From: Aphidius gifuensis
Taxonomy: Eukaryota; Arthropoda; Insecta; Hymenoptera; Braconidae
DNA length: 64,000 nt
Direction: 5' to 3'
Assembly (NCBI RefSeq): GCF_014905175.1
Contig: NC_057793.1
Coordinates: 15,934,173 to 15,998,172, forward strand
Shown: positions 42,560 through 53,623 of the stretch, in pieces
Numbering within the stretch: position 1 is the first letter of the stretch
Layout: the number at the start of each line of letters is the position of its first letter
The notes under the pieces: generated by a model
Databases searched by the model: none
What the model was told of the DNA's origin: nothing
What the model saw: only the letters and a program-made list of their open reading frames with translations
Translations under genes and position numbers: made by a program

Positions 42560-44420
42560 AATATCCAAATTCAGCCCCGTGGCACTCCCACGGTGAGGGA
42601 CGTGACTTATCGTCCATTCTGGCTTCCATGACCATCTGGAGTCATTTTTATTTTTTGACTTGTTTCGTCTAGTTTGGCCAAGTTCAAAATAATGAACTTA
42701 GAAAAAAAAAAAAATTTTACAAAAAAAAACCAAGTGTTTTTTTTTATATCTACATTTTTTTACTTAGCTGTAATTGTAGCGAAACAATCAATATCTACAT
42801 TATTTCACTAGCAAAATTTTTTACTTAGCTAGATGTTTTACTAAGCTGTAATTGTAACAAAACAATCAATATCTACATTATTTCACTAGCAAAATTTTTT
42901 ACTTAGCTAGATTTTGAACTTAGCTGTAATTGTAACAAAACAATCCATATCTACATTATTTTACCAGCAATATTTTTTTCTTAGCTAGATATTTTACTTA
43001 ACCAGATTTTGTACTTAGCTGTAATTTTAGCTCAACAATCAAAATCTACATTATTTTACTTAGCTTCATATTTTCTTTAGCTAGATTTTTTACTTAGCTA
43101 CATTTTTTCTTTAGCAACATCTTTTCCTTAGCTAGATTTTGTACTTAGCTGTAATTGTAGCCGAAAAATAAAAATCTACATTATTTTACTTAGCTACATC
43201 TTTTCCTTAGCTACATCTTTTCCTTAGCTAGATTTTTTACTTAGCTAGATTTTTTACTTAGCTGTAATTGTAGCCAAACAATCAATATCTACATTATTTT
43301 ACCAGTAAAGTATTTACTTAGCTAGACTTTCTACTTGGCTGGATTTATTACTTAGCTGCAATTGTAGCAAGAAAAAAACTTAGAAAAAAAATATTGAAAA
43401 AAAACTTTTTACGAGAAAAAAACTAAGTCCCGTATTTTGAAACTTGGCAAAACCAGCCAAACAAGGGCAACGTCCGAACTCAGGCCCAAGCGCTCCAGGG
43501 AGGCGGAACGTGACTTATCGTTCATTCTGGCTTCCATGTCCGTCCGTTGTTATTTTTATTTATTGACTAGTTTTGTCTAGTTTTGCCAAGCTAAAAATAA
43601 TGGACTTTGGAAAAAAAATTAAATTTAAAAAAAAAAAAACTTAGATATCTACATTATTTTACCAGCAAAATTTTTTACTTAGCTGGATTTTTTACTTAGC
43701 TGTAATTGTAGCCAAACAATCAATATCTATATTATTTTAATTAGCTAGATTTTTACTTAGCTAGATTTTTTACTTAGCTAAATTTTGTACTTAGCTTAAG
43801 TTTTTACTTAGCTAGATTTTTCACTTAGCTGTAATTGTAGCCACACAATCATTATTTGCATTATTTTACTTAGCAATATTTTTTACTTAGCTGTAATTGT
43901 AGCCACACAACCAATATCTATAAAATAATGATTTTACTTAGCTAGATTTTTTACTTAGCTGTAATTGTAGCCACGCAATCAATATCTACATTATTTTACT
44001 TAGCTAGATTTTTCACTTAGCTTTAATCATAGCCAAACAATCAATATCTACATCATTTTACTCAGCTAGATATTTTACTTAGCTAGATTTTTTACTTAGC
44101 TGTAATTGTAGCCACACAACCAATATCTACATTATTTTACTTAGCTATATTTTTCATTTAGCTAGATTTTTTACTTAGCTTTAATTATAGCCAAACAATC
44201 AATATCTACATTATTTCCCTTAGCTAGATTTTTTACTTCAAAAAACTTGGAAAAAAAAAATTTTACGAAAAAAAACTAAGTCCCTTATTTTGATTTTGGC
44301 AAAACTAGACGAAACGAGTCAAAGAAAAATAAAAATACGGATGGTCATAATGGCCATAATCTGCAATAAACCGCGACGGGGGGCACCATGGGGTGCTCGG
44401 GCCTGAGTTCGGTATCAGCC
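42560..44420. mobile_element. Two tandem TTAGCTA-array elements
   Basis: Two similar units abut. Each begins with a GTGACTTATCGT(C/T)CATTCTGG text (42600 and 43509), followed by CTAGTTT(G)GCCAAG, and has an array of CTTAGCTAGATTTTTTACTTAGCTGTAATTGTAGCC units (42745-43385, 43645-44235). Inverted ends with GGCAAAACTAG(A)CGAAAC and GGGGCACC..GGTGCTCGG close the right side. The arms resemble 38350-39401, so this is the same broad family. Confidence 0.65.
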
Positions 44421-44483
44421 CTCTAGTTTTGACTAGTTTTGCCAACTCGAATAAAAGTAAAAAAAGAGACTTGGAATAATTTT

Positions 44484-44602
44484 TTTGGCCTAGCGGGCGG
44501 GAATTGCCCGTTTGTCGCCCTAAATTTGTGGCGCGAAGCATATCTTTGTTGCTCTACACATTGCGGGCGACAAACGGGTGTTTCCCGCCCGCTCGGCCAA
44601 AA
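44484..44602. mobile_element. GC-rich palindromic MITE
   Basis: TTGGCCTAGCGGGCGGGAA...CCCGTTTGTCGCCC pairs with GGGCGACAAACGGG...TTTCCCGCCCGCTCGGCCAA. About 119 bp, inserted in a fold-back arm. Its GC content is far above the surroundings. Confidence 0.75.
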
Positions 44603-44603
44603 A

Positions 44604-44690
44604 ATAGTATGAGTTACGCGGGCGCAATGTGAGTGATCGTCTCTTGCACTCAGCACACACATTGCGCCTTTGATACATAATATACTATTA
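44604..44690. mobile_element. Second small palindrome (GGGCGCAATGTG)
   Basis: ATAGTAT..GGCGCAATGTGAGTGA pairs imperfectly with ..CACACATTGCGCC..ATACTAT over 87 bp, immediately next to the preceding MITE. Confidence 0.5.
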
Positions 44691-45182
44691 CTTTGTAATT
44701 GATTTTAATTAATAATGAGCTACATCTTTCCCTTATCTGGATTTTTACTTAGCTTTAATTATATTTAAATTTGATTATAAAAAAATATAAGAATTAAACT
44801 TTAAAAAAGTACAAAAAAAATTTAAAAAGAAAAAATTAAAGAAAAAGCTTGGAAAAAAAAAAAAAATTACGAAAAAAAAACTAAGTCCCTCATTTTGAAC
44901 TTGGGAAAGATAAAATATAAAGAGAGAAGTACGAATAGTAAGAAGATCACACTGTTAAAATTTTTTGTTGAAATTAAGATAAAAAATTCTGTTAAATAGA
45001 AATTTTTTTCTATGAGATAAGAATATTTAAAAGAAGTAAAAAACAGTTTGGTTGGAAAAAAAAAATAAATCTCAATTCGAGTATTCGAGGTTAGAACCAT
45101 CAAATAAAAGGTCTGTAAAGTCAGCACATACATTATAGCACAATCAAACCGGACTACGTCAGGAATTACGTGCGGATGATGT

Positions 45183-46432
45183 CCCAGGTAGGAGTTCTCG
45201 GGCTTGAACAACTGTGCCAGGCTTGTGCGAGGGTCGTGTATCGAGCCTGGGGAGCACAGGCTTGACACAAGCTTGTGCCCATTGTTTTCTCCGGCCTTAC
45301 ACGAGCCTCGTTAACACAGGCTTGACACAAGACTGTCCACGTTGTCTTTAACCGGCCTCACACAGGCCTCAATAATTCAAGCCGGTGTCAAGCCTGTGTT
45401 TTTTGTTTTCCCTGGCCTCACACGAGCCTCGTTAACACAGGCTTGACACAAGACTGTCCCCGTTGTCTTTAACCGGCCTCACACAGGCCTCAATAATTCA
45501 AGCCGGTGTCAAGCCTGTGTTTTTTGTTTTCCCCGGCCTCACACGAGCCTTGTTAACACAGGCTTGACACAAGCCTGTCACCGTTATTCTCAACCGCCCA
45601 CACACAGGCCTCAATAATTCAAGCCGGGGTCAAGCCTGTGTCCTTTGTTTTCCCTGGCCCCACCCGAGCCTCGTTAACACAGGCTTGACACAAGACTGTC
45701 CCCGTTGTTTTCAACCGGCCTCACACAGGCTTCAATAGTCCAAGCCGGTGTCAAGCCTGTTTTTTTTGTTTTCCCCGGCCTCACACGAGCCTTGTGTCAA
45801 GCCCGTTTTACCAAGCCTCACACGGGACTTGACTTGTGCATATATTCGATTAAAAAAAACAATTAATTAATTAGATCTATAAATTGTAAATAGACATTTT
45901 AAATAAAAATTATTAGGTTTTGACTATCGTGCCAGGCTTTTACAAGGACTGTGTATTGACTCTCGAATAAATTCATCCATATAAAAAATTTTGACTGACT
46001 CTTTCATGAATCCCCCGTGGTCGACTTGATAGAGCATTGGAGTTCCACGTGAGAGACCTAGGATCGATCCCCCGTTACGCCGTTTATTTTCGTTCATATA
46101 ATCATCGTTAATTCAAATTGTATCGCGTAAAAAATAATAATGTCAAATTAATAAATTAATAATAATTGTTTATTTATATTTTTTTATAATTTTTTTTGCA
46201 AGCCAGTGTCAAGCCTGGGAACACAAGACTGTGTCAAGCCTGGGAACACAAGACTGTGTCAAGCCTGGGAACACAAGCCTGTGCCAAGCCTGATACACTA
46301 GTCCGACACCAGTAAATACATCGTGAACATTCCAGACTTGACACAGGCTTGTGTCACAGGCCTGACACAGGCCCGAGAGCCGGGTAATCAGGCTTGTCCC
46401 AGGCTTGTGCCCGTCGTCACTTCCTACCTGGG
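45183..46432. mobile_element. Non-autonomous relative of element B (1.25 kb)
   Basis: Ends CCCAGGTAGGAGTTCTCGGG and CGTCACTTCCTACCTGGG match element B at both sides. A GT duplication flanks it, and the uninterrupted copy of the host repeat (complement of 48068-48098) confirms the empty site. Inside is a ~119-bp tandem array (45300-45790) based on CACAGGCTTGACACAAG and its complement, plus a tRNA-like segment. No open gene. Confidence 0.88.
46012..46083 (+). repeat. tRNA-like segment inside the non-autonomous element
   Basis: GTGGTCGACTTGATAGAGCA resembles a tRNA D-arm/A-box, and GGATCGATCCC a B-box, at tRNA spacing. The anticodon stem is not convincing. Likely a tRNA-derived SINE fragment or captured tRNA remnant. 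Confidence 0.45.
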
Positions 46433-47384
46433 GTGCGTTTTTTGTGCGGTATTCGTAATTTTTGTACGTTTTTTTTTTTGTTTTTTTTTTAAATTGTGCT
46501 AGCTTACACTAAAAGCTAGCAAAACTTTTTTAATACCATCTGGTCTTAATGTTAATAGGCTCAAAATTACGTGCAAATTATGTGTGATTTATGTGCCAAT
46601 AAATTAATTAAAAAAAATAATTTTCTTTTATTTTTTATAACATTTTTGAATATTAACAAATTAAAGCTAGCAAAAATTTTGTACTAATGATTCGATCTTG
46701 ATGAAATTAGGCTTAAAATTGAGTGTAAATTATGTGTGATTTATGTGCGAATAAATAAATTTAAAAAAAAATTTTTGTTTTTATGTTTTATAACATTTTG
46801 AATATTAACAAATTAAAGCTAGCACAACTTTTTAAATAATGATAGGTTTTTGATGTCAGTAGGCCCAACATTGCGTGCTAATTACGTGTTAATTATGTGC
46901 GAATAAATAAATTTAAAAAAAAAATTTATTTTTATATTTTATAACATTTTTGAATATTAACAAATTAAAGGTACCAAAACTTTTTTGATAATGATGCGAT
47001 CTTGATAAAATTAGGCTGAAAATTAAGTGCAAATTATGTGTGATTTATGTGTGAATAAATTAATTTGGAAAAAAAAATTTTTTTAATTGTTTATAACATT
47101 TTTAAAAAATGACAAATGAAAGCTGGTACAACTCTTTAAATACTAATCAGATCTTAATGAAATTAGGCCCAAAATTACGTGCTAATTATGTGATAATTAT
47201 GTGTGAATAAATAAATTTAAAAAAAAAAATTCATTTTTATATTTTATAACATTTTTGAATATTAACAAATTGAAGCTAGCAAAACTTTTTTAATAATGAT
47301 TCGATCTTGATAAATTTAGGCTCGAAATTACGTGCGAATAATGTGTGATTTATGTGCAAATAAATAAATTTGGAAATAGTATAT

Positions 47385-47511
47385 TTCGTTACAAGTGCCC
47401 ACTCAGAGAGTGTGCTCTCAACGAATTTGGAGGGGCAAGCACGAGCCTTGGCGAGTGTTTCCCCTCCAAATGAGTTGTGAGCGGGCTCTCTGATTGGGCA
47501 CATGTAACGAA
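47385..47511. mobile_element. 127-bp palindromic MITE (TTCGTTACA ends)
   Basis: TTCGTTACAAGTGCCCACTC pairs with GATTGGGCACATGTAACGAA, and the inner arms AATTTGGAGGGG / CCCCTCCAAAT also pair, so nearly the whole element is one hairpin. The first ~75 bp recur exactly at 54687-54763. Confidence 0.82.
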
Positions 47512-47518
47512 CCATATT

Positions 47519-47625
47519 TTATGTTACTAGGGACAGTGGTAATAATGTGTGAATTTCTAAAAAGCGCACTACCCCTCTTGCGCTTTGGAAATTCACACAT
47601 TATTCCCACTGCCCTTGTAACATAA
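47519..47625. mobile_element. 107-bp palindromic MITE (TTATGTTAC ends)
   Basis: TTATGTTACTAGGGACAGTG pairs with CACTGCCCTTGTAACATAA, and AATAATGTGTGAATTTC..AAGCGC pairs with GCGCTTTGGAAATTCACAC. It lies 7 bp from the preceding MITE and shares the GTTAC(A/T)AG.G..C style of end. Confidence 0.82.
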
Positions 47626-48105
47626 AAAAATTTTTTTACTTGTTTATATCATTTTTAAGTTTTAACAAATTGAAGCTAGCACAACTTTTCAAATACTCAA
47701 TAGATCTTAATGTAAGTAGGCCTAAAATGTTATAAAAAATAAAAGAAAATTATTTTTTTGAATTTATTTATTCGCACATAAATCACACATAATGTGCACG
47801 TAATTTTGGGCCTACTTACATTAAGATCTGATCAGTATTTAAAAAGTTGTGCTAGCTTTAATTTGTTAGTTTTTAAAAATGTTATAAAAAATGAAAAAAA
47901 AATTTTTTTTTTAATTTATTTTTCCACACATAAATCAGACATAATTTGCACGTAATTTTGAGCCTAATAACATCAAGACCAGATGATTATTAAAAAAGTT
48001 TTGCTAGCTTTCAGTGTAAGCTAGCACAATTTTAACAAAAAAAAAAAAAAAGACGCACAAAAATTACGAATACCGCACAAAAAACGCACATGATCCGCAC
48101 GTAAT

Positions 48106-49846
48106 GTAGCTAAGAAAAAGATGTAACTCACTAAAAAAATCTAGCTAAGTAAAAATCTAGTGGCTAAGTAAAAAAAATCCTATACATGTTTACAAAAATA
48201 TAGATGACTCGAAAACTATTCAAGATATCTAAATTTTCTATAGGGGCTTTTTTTCTCCTTGACGAATTTCATCGAATTCCATTATTGAAATTGAAAAAAA
48301 AAGAAAAAAAAATAGATTAAAATTTTTAAATTATCGCGCTTCGAAAACTATTCGAGATATTGAAAATTTTTTTTCGATTTTTTTCTTTAACTCGACAAGC
48401 TTTATCGAATGCCGTTATTAGATTTTAGAAATAATTATTATTTTACAAAGTATATTTACATAATCGATAAATAGCCATATTTTTCATATTAAATTCCATT
48501 TTTAACCACTTTGCGCATTCGTAAGAATTTTTTCCATATTTTTTCCATAATCCTGAGAAAATTTTCTATAAGAAACCAACAAAAAAATGGCAATTGCCGA
48601 GTTCGCTCCCAGGCCCACGAAATAAGCGGATTAAATTTTTCGGGCAAACCGGTTCATCCGAGTTCGCTCCCGTTTCAAAAAAATGAAGAATCCGAGTTCG
48701 CTCCATACCCTTCCCCTATTGTTCCCCCTCCACTTTTCTAGCTCGTTATTTCCTATTTTTATACTCAAGATCTAGCTTCAGTTATAGCCAAACGATCAAT
48801 ATCTACATTATTTTTTCTTAGCTAGATTTTTTTCTTAGCTGTAATTGTAGCCAAACAATCAATGTCTACATTATTTTACTCAGCTAGATTTTTTTCTTAG
48901 CTGTAATTGTAGCCAAACAATCATTATCTACATTATTCCACTTAGCTAGATTTTTTACTTAGCTAAACTTTTTACTTAGCTAGATTTTTTTCTTAGCTGT
49001 AATTGTAGCCGAACAATCAATATCTACATTATTTTACTTAGCTAGATTTTTTACTTAGCTGTAATTGTAGCCAAACAATCAATATCTACATTATTTTTCT
49101 TAGCTAGATTTTCTTACTTATCTGTAATTGTAGCCAAACAATCATTATCTACATTATTCCACTTAGCTAGATTTTTTACTTAGCTAAACTTTTTACTTAG
49201 CTAGATTTTTTTCTTAGCTGTAATTGTAGCCGAACAATCAATATCTACATTATTTTACTTAGCTAGATTTTTTACTTAGCTGTAATTGTAGCCAAACAAT
49301 CAATATCTACATTATTTTTCTTAGCTAGATTTTCTTACTTATCTGTAATTGTAGCCAAACAATCAATGTCTACATTATTTTACTCAGCTAGATTTTTTTC
49401 TTAGCTGTAATTGTAGCCAAACAATCATTATCTACATTATTCCACTTAGCTAGATTTTTTACTTATCTAAACTTTTTACTTAGCTAGATTTTTTTCTTAG
49501 CTGTAATTGTAGCCGAACAATCAATATCTACATTATTTTACTTAGCTAGATTTTTTACTTAGCTGTAATTGTAGCCAAACAATCAATATCTACATTATTT
49601 TTCTTAGCTAGATTTTTTTACTTATCTGTAATTGTAGCCAAACAATCAATGTCTACATTATTTTACTCAGCTAGATTTTTTACTTAACCTTAATGTGAAG
49701 AGAAATTTAAAAGGAGGGGGTACCTAAAACGAAAGTAGGGGAATATTAGAAAAAGAGAGATGGGAGCAAACTCGGAAGCCAAAATTTCGCATTTCGGAGC
49801 GAACTCGGATTTTTTGGAGGTGTTTCGGATATCGTTATATCCCCAA
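48106..49846. mobile_element. Half of a GATATCCG fold-back element, split by an insertion
   Basis: 48106-48590 matches the right half of 5711-6845 nearly base for base (TAGCTAAG units, CGACAAGCTTTATCGAATGC, TAATCCTGAGAAAAT). After the insertion the missing tip (GGTGTTTCGGATATCGTTAT) resumes at 49819. The left half is absent. Confidence 0.72.
48591..49815. mobile_element. CCGAGTTCGCTCC element with TTAGCTA higher-order array
   Basis: CCGAGTTCGCTCC (48598) and GGAGCGAACTCGG (about 49796-49808) are inverted. GAGTTCGCTCC occurs twice more at the left (48660, 48694). The interior (48770-49690) is a higher-order array of CTTAGCTAGATTTTTTACTTAGCTGTAATTGTAGCCAAACAATCAATATCTACATTA-type units in which a ~222-283 bp block repeats three times. 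It interrupts the preceding element. Confidence 0.7.
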
Positions 49847-49848
49847 GA

Positions 49849-50150
49849 CGCATAATATGAGCCTAATACAAAATCTCTATCTTGATTATCACATAAGTTA
49901 TGGCTTGCCGAAAGAAAATCTAAAAAACGGCCCCATGAATGTCACTATAGAATTAAAATAAAATGTTTATAAGGCTAAAAAAAAAAAGCCACGATTCGAA
50001 TAAAGTCATTGTTGATAAACCATTAAATCATATTTGAGCAACAATTCAAAATAATCATGGCCCTAGCCAGAGTATTGAAAATTTTTATTTTCAACGGGTA
50101 GCGCGGGCCACATGCCCCAACAAACGTTACCAGGTCTTTTTCCATTATTA
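49849..50150. mobile_element. GACCTGGTAAC-type element, copy 2 (inverted)
   Basis: Reverse complement of the 34606-34925 type: AAAAAGACCTGGTAACGTTTG at its right edge, GGGCCATGATTATTTTGAAT and GCCATAACTTATGTG inside. No gene. Confidence 0.6.
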
Positions 50151-51067
50151 AAATCACAATTTATTGTGTAATTTTAAAAAAAAAAAAAACATTAATATGG
50201 TTTTAGAATTTATGTTTCGAGCATAACAAATTTTGTTAAACAGCACGGTAATTTTTACTCTACCCGATCAACTAAAACTCTATTACCGGCAGAACAAATA
50301 TTGTTGAGTTTCAACTTTTCCTGTACTTTGCTGTGCAGAACTGCAATTTTTCTTCTGTTTTATCAACATTTTCCATTTTTTTTCTTCTCCTTGCACAAGC
50401 TTGGGCTATCGAAGCTTCTGTTAACCCCGAGAAAATCAGTGGGAACAAGCTTGTGCTACCCAGTTTTTATGAAAAATTCTTCTCTACAACATTCCATATA
50501 TTAGCTTTCTTCAACCAGCTGATTTATTATTCCTCTAGCAGAATAATTTTAAAATGGTTCAGATGACTTACAGATAATAAATTTGCTAAACTGATTGACG
50601 ATAAAATTTTTTTTTCTAAGTCTGGAGTGAAAACTGGGTCATGAAACTGGCTAGGATAACTATGAAAAAAGGCAGAGATAGAAGTTTTCGGTTTATAGAA
50701 TATGTATTGGAGATTCAAAAACCGAAGAGAACTCCGAAAATAATAGTATAAAGTACATTGTATATTTAAAAAAAACAAGCTTCCGCAAGCTCCTAACGAA
50801 TGTTTGAACAACTCTACACGTAAGGGAGAGGATTTTTTTTGTTGCATTACACACTTCAAAAACATCTAAAAATAAAAAAAATATATATATCAATATGTTT
50901 CAATCCTGAATCTTTTTAATCAACCAATATACACGACTGTAAACTATCGTTCGGATGCTTATCAGTTATTATATTGAAGAATTATGTTTCAGCTGTGTTA
51001 TATGTATTGATTAATAAAATGTAAAAACTATACAACTTAAAAATGGAAAGGCACAAAATTGGCTTAC

Positions 51068-51097
51068 CTTGTCAGAAGGGATATTTCTAGAATTCAT
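51068..51097 (-). CDS. UBL3: UBL3 first coding exon (start codon)
   Basis: On the minus strand, ATG AAT TCT AGA AAT ATC CCT TCT GAC AAG is followed at once by GTAAGC, encoding MNSRNIPSDK. UBL3 proteins start with a short variable segment ending in P-(A/S)-D-(K/M) just before INLRLILVSG, and this exon joins exon 2 in phase 0 to give exactly that. The sequence upstream (>51097) should hold the 5' UTR and promoter, but I see no reliable landmark. The exon is only 30 nt of coding sequence and would be missed by ORF searches. Confidence 0.88.
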
Positions 51098-51998
51098 TGC
51101 AAACTTTTTCAGAATAGTAATTCAATCTGAAAACCTTGTTTATATATCTTTATTATTTCTATTCAGTACTTTTGAAACTATTTTTTATTTTTTTTTCAAT
51201 TTTTCCAATGACAATAAAATAGACAACACATATAAACACCATGGGCGCTCACACACTTGAACATACATATATATTTATATTGATATGCACATATATACAA
51301 CGGCAGATAATGTGAAAACCAAGGTGGTATGATAGATTACAGGCAAAACAATTTAAATTGCCAAAATTAACCAAACAAGAAATATCATTTAATAAATAGT
51401 ATTATAAGTGGAAGTTGTGATTAATATGCAAATTATGTGAATTTATGTATCTATATATATATATATACATATGTATATTTATATACACATATATATATAT
51501 AAATATACATATATATACATATATATATGTATATGCATATGGATAATTATCAAACCAAACTACACATTTCTTTTTCTGTATTCCAGTTTCAGCCACAAAA
51601 ATCACTAAAAATCACGAATTGAAAATAATAATATCAGTGACTTTTACAGTCAGCCGAAATCCAACGAAATATATTATTTAGACATCGGCATGTCGAAATT
51701 ATTCATTAGCAATCTGATTTTTATTCGTTTATTTGTCTTCGTTAGCCAAATGTGATCTCAATAGTTTCCAGGCCCCAGGGTATCAAACAGAAATTGTCAG
51801 CCCGACGTTACTTGCACATGTCGGGCACGAAATATTTAAGATACATATTCATTCAATAAAAGACGCCCGATAATGTTAATAACAACTATCACTACACTTC
51901 ACAAGTTAAAGTTATGCACATAAAATGGCGTAAAACCGCATAGTATTCGGGGATTTACAAGGAATTGCAAGGAATATGATTTATTATGACATATATAC
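51098..51998. promoter_or_regulatory. UBL3: UBL3 upstream region (5' UTR/promoter not resolved)
   Basis: This sequence lies immediately upstream of the UBL3 start codon and most of it is not recognisably transposon. An ATATAC-type microsatellite occupies about 51450-51540. A GC-richer patch at 51760-51835 (CAGGCCCCAGGGTATC, GCCCGACG...CGGGCACG) could be a promoter or untranslated exon; this is a guess from composition and position. Confidence 0.35.
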
Positions 51999-52166
51999 AG
52001 TGTTGGGCTATTCCGTATTATACGTGTATTATACGGCTCTTATTTTTGGCGTCGATCGTATTATACGTTCAAGAAGACTAGAAATCATGGAGGTCTACAA
52101 GGAGCGTAATCTCCTATGTTAAGTACCTTTTTTTGCTAGTGATGGCGCTTGTGCTCCGTCGGTCTT

Positions 52167-52210
52167 AGAGTGGGTATAAGCACTTATATCCACTAGCTTA
52201 TACCCACTCT
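52167..52210. repeat. AGAGTGGGTATAAGC hairpin
   Basis: AGAGTGGGTATAAGC and GCTTATACCCACTCT form a 15-bp stem with a 14-base loop. GCTTATACCCACTCT also occurs at 41027-41041, so this is the end of a dispersed element. Confidence 0.65.
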
Positions 52211-52225
52211 AGTCGGTCTCATGTC

Positions 52226-53615
52226 CAGTGTTGGGTAAATGGTCGATTTTTGGGTTTAATACTTTCATACCGGTATGAAAGTATTAAACCGGTATAATAC
52301 CGGTATGAAAGTATGAAAGTATGAAACTCAGGAACGCCCCCTATGGCATCAAAATTGTCTACCATACCAGCATAAAACTCTCGAATGTCAAATTTTTTGT
52401 TGATATATTAATAGATGTATTACAGAATAAACAAATAATATGAACAATATTTGATTATAAAAACAACAACAGTAATGTATTTTAATTTATTTGAACAGAT
52501 AATAAGCTATTGACAAATGGCTAAGAAACGGATGTAGCTTCCCTGTTAATTTCTAAAGAATTAATTCAGCCAAAGTAATTAACATCCTTTCCTTAGCTAC
52601 CATTTTTCCCATAGCTTTTTATTATAATTTAAATAAATAAATGGTCATAGGAAAAATGGTAGCTAAGGAAAGGAAGTTGTCACATGTTAATTTATACGAA
52701 ATTGATTTTGCCAAAGAAATAAACATGCAGGCAACATCCTTTCCTTTGATAATATTTTTTCCATAGCCAAAGATTTATTTTAATATATAAATAGTCATAG
52801 GAAAAATGGTAGCTAAGGAAAGGATGTTGCCTGCATGTTAATTCCTCTGGCAAAATTAATTTCGTATAAATTAACATGTGACAACATCCTTTCCTTAGCT
52901 ATCACTTTTCCTATGACCATTTATTTATTTAAAAAAATAAAAAGCTATGGGAAAAATATTAGCTAAGGAAAGGATGTTGCCTGCATGTTAATTTCTCTGG
53001 CAAAATTCATTTCGTATAAATTAACATGTGACAACTCACTATTTTCATACTTTTATTTATTCAAGTTAATAAAAAGCTATGGGAAAAGTATGAGCTAAGG
53101 AAAGGATGTTGCCTACGTATTAATTTCTTTGGCTAAAGTAATATTTTATGAATTAACATGTAAACAACATTCTGTCCATAGACATTTTTCCAATAGGTTT
53201 TTACATAAATAAATAAATGAAAAACTATGGAAAAAATAACTAAAGAAGGGTGTTGCCACATGTTGATTTATAAAGAATTAATTGAGCCAAAGAAATTAAC
53301 AGGTAAGCCACATCCTGTCCTTAGACATTTGTCAATAGCTTTTAATATATTCAATAAATTTATTACTACTGACAAAAGTCTGAGAAAAGGATGAAGATTA
53401 TTACTATTATGCTATAATTAAAGGAATGATTCTCTTAAATTTAAATTATGAGCAATTAAAAATGGTGTGTGACGTAATATACGAAAATTCCTACAGATGG
53501 CGTTACTAAAGTGGTATGAAAGTATGAAAGTATGAAACCTCCGCGGTATAATACCGGTATTATACCGAGGTTTACGACCGGTATGATACCGCGGTATTAT
53601 ACAAACCCAACACTG
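52226..53615. mobile_element. hAT-type non-autonomous element with 8-bp target duplication
   Basis: Ends CAGTGTTGGGT / ACCCAACACTG (with slight asymmetry) are flanked by CTCATGTC on both sides (52218-52225 and 53616-53623). A perfect 36-base palindrome (GTTTAATACTTTCATACC and its complement) is at 52254-52289, and related CCGGTAT units close the right end. The body is a series of alternately inverted TTAGCTACCATTTTTCC / GCTAAGGAAAGGATGTTGCC units with ATAAATAAATGG spacers. No transposase. Confidence 0.88.
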
Positions 53616-53623
53616 CTCATGTC

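Larger units (their letters stand above)
45109..48105. mobile_element. AGGTCTG fold-back element, right end lost, with three nested insertions
   Basis: It starts AGGTCTGTAAAGTCAGCACA and shares CGGACTACGTCAGGAATTACGTGC with 12751-13784. The body is a 151-153 bp repeat (AACAAATTAAAGCTAGCACAAC landmarks at 46662, 46811, 46964, 47117, 47267) that flips orientation near 47725, then repeats inverted to 48105. The last ~60 bp of the right arm are missing, cut where the next element starts. Nested elements: 45183-46432, 47385-47511 and 47519-47625. Confidence 0.75.
41684..51067 (-). other. UBL3: UBL3 intron 1 (about 9.4 kb)
   Basis: Bounded by donor GTAAGC at 51067 and acceptor TCATTGCAG at 41684 on the minus strand. 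It holds several nested fold-back elements and TTAGCTA arrays. 41684-42559 contains no recognised feature. 50151-51067 also contains nothing I can name. Confidence 0.88.

Noticed and set aside
46012..46083. Candidate functional tRNA gene (also 30713-30789)
   Set aside because: A- and B-box-like text is present but acceptor and anticodon stems do not pair convincingly; kept only as tRNA-like repeats.
50333..50566. Plus-strand 77-aa frame with a signal-peptide-like start (LLLAQAWA)
   Set aside because: No splice, homology or conservation support; it lies in UBL3 intron 1 and the residues are AT-driven.
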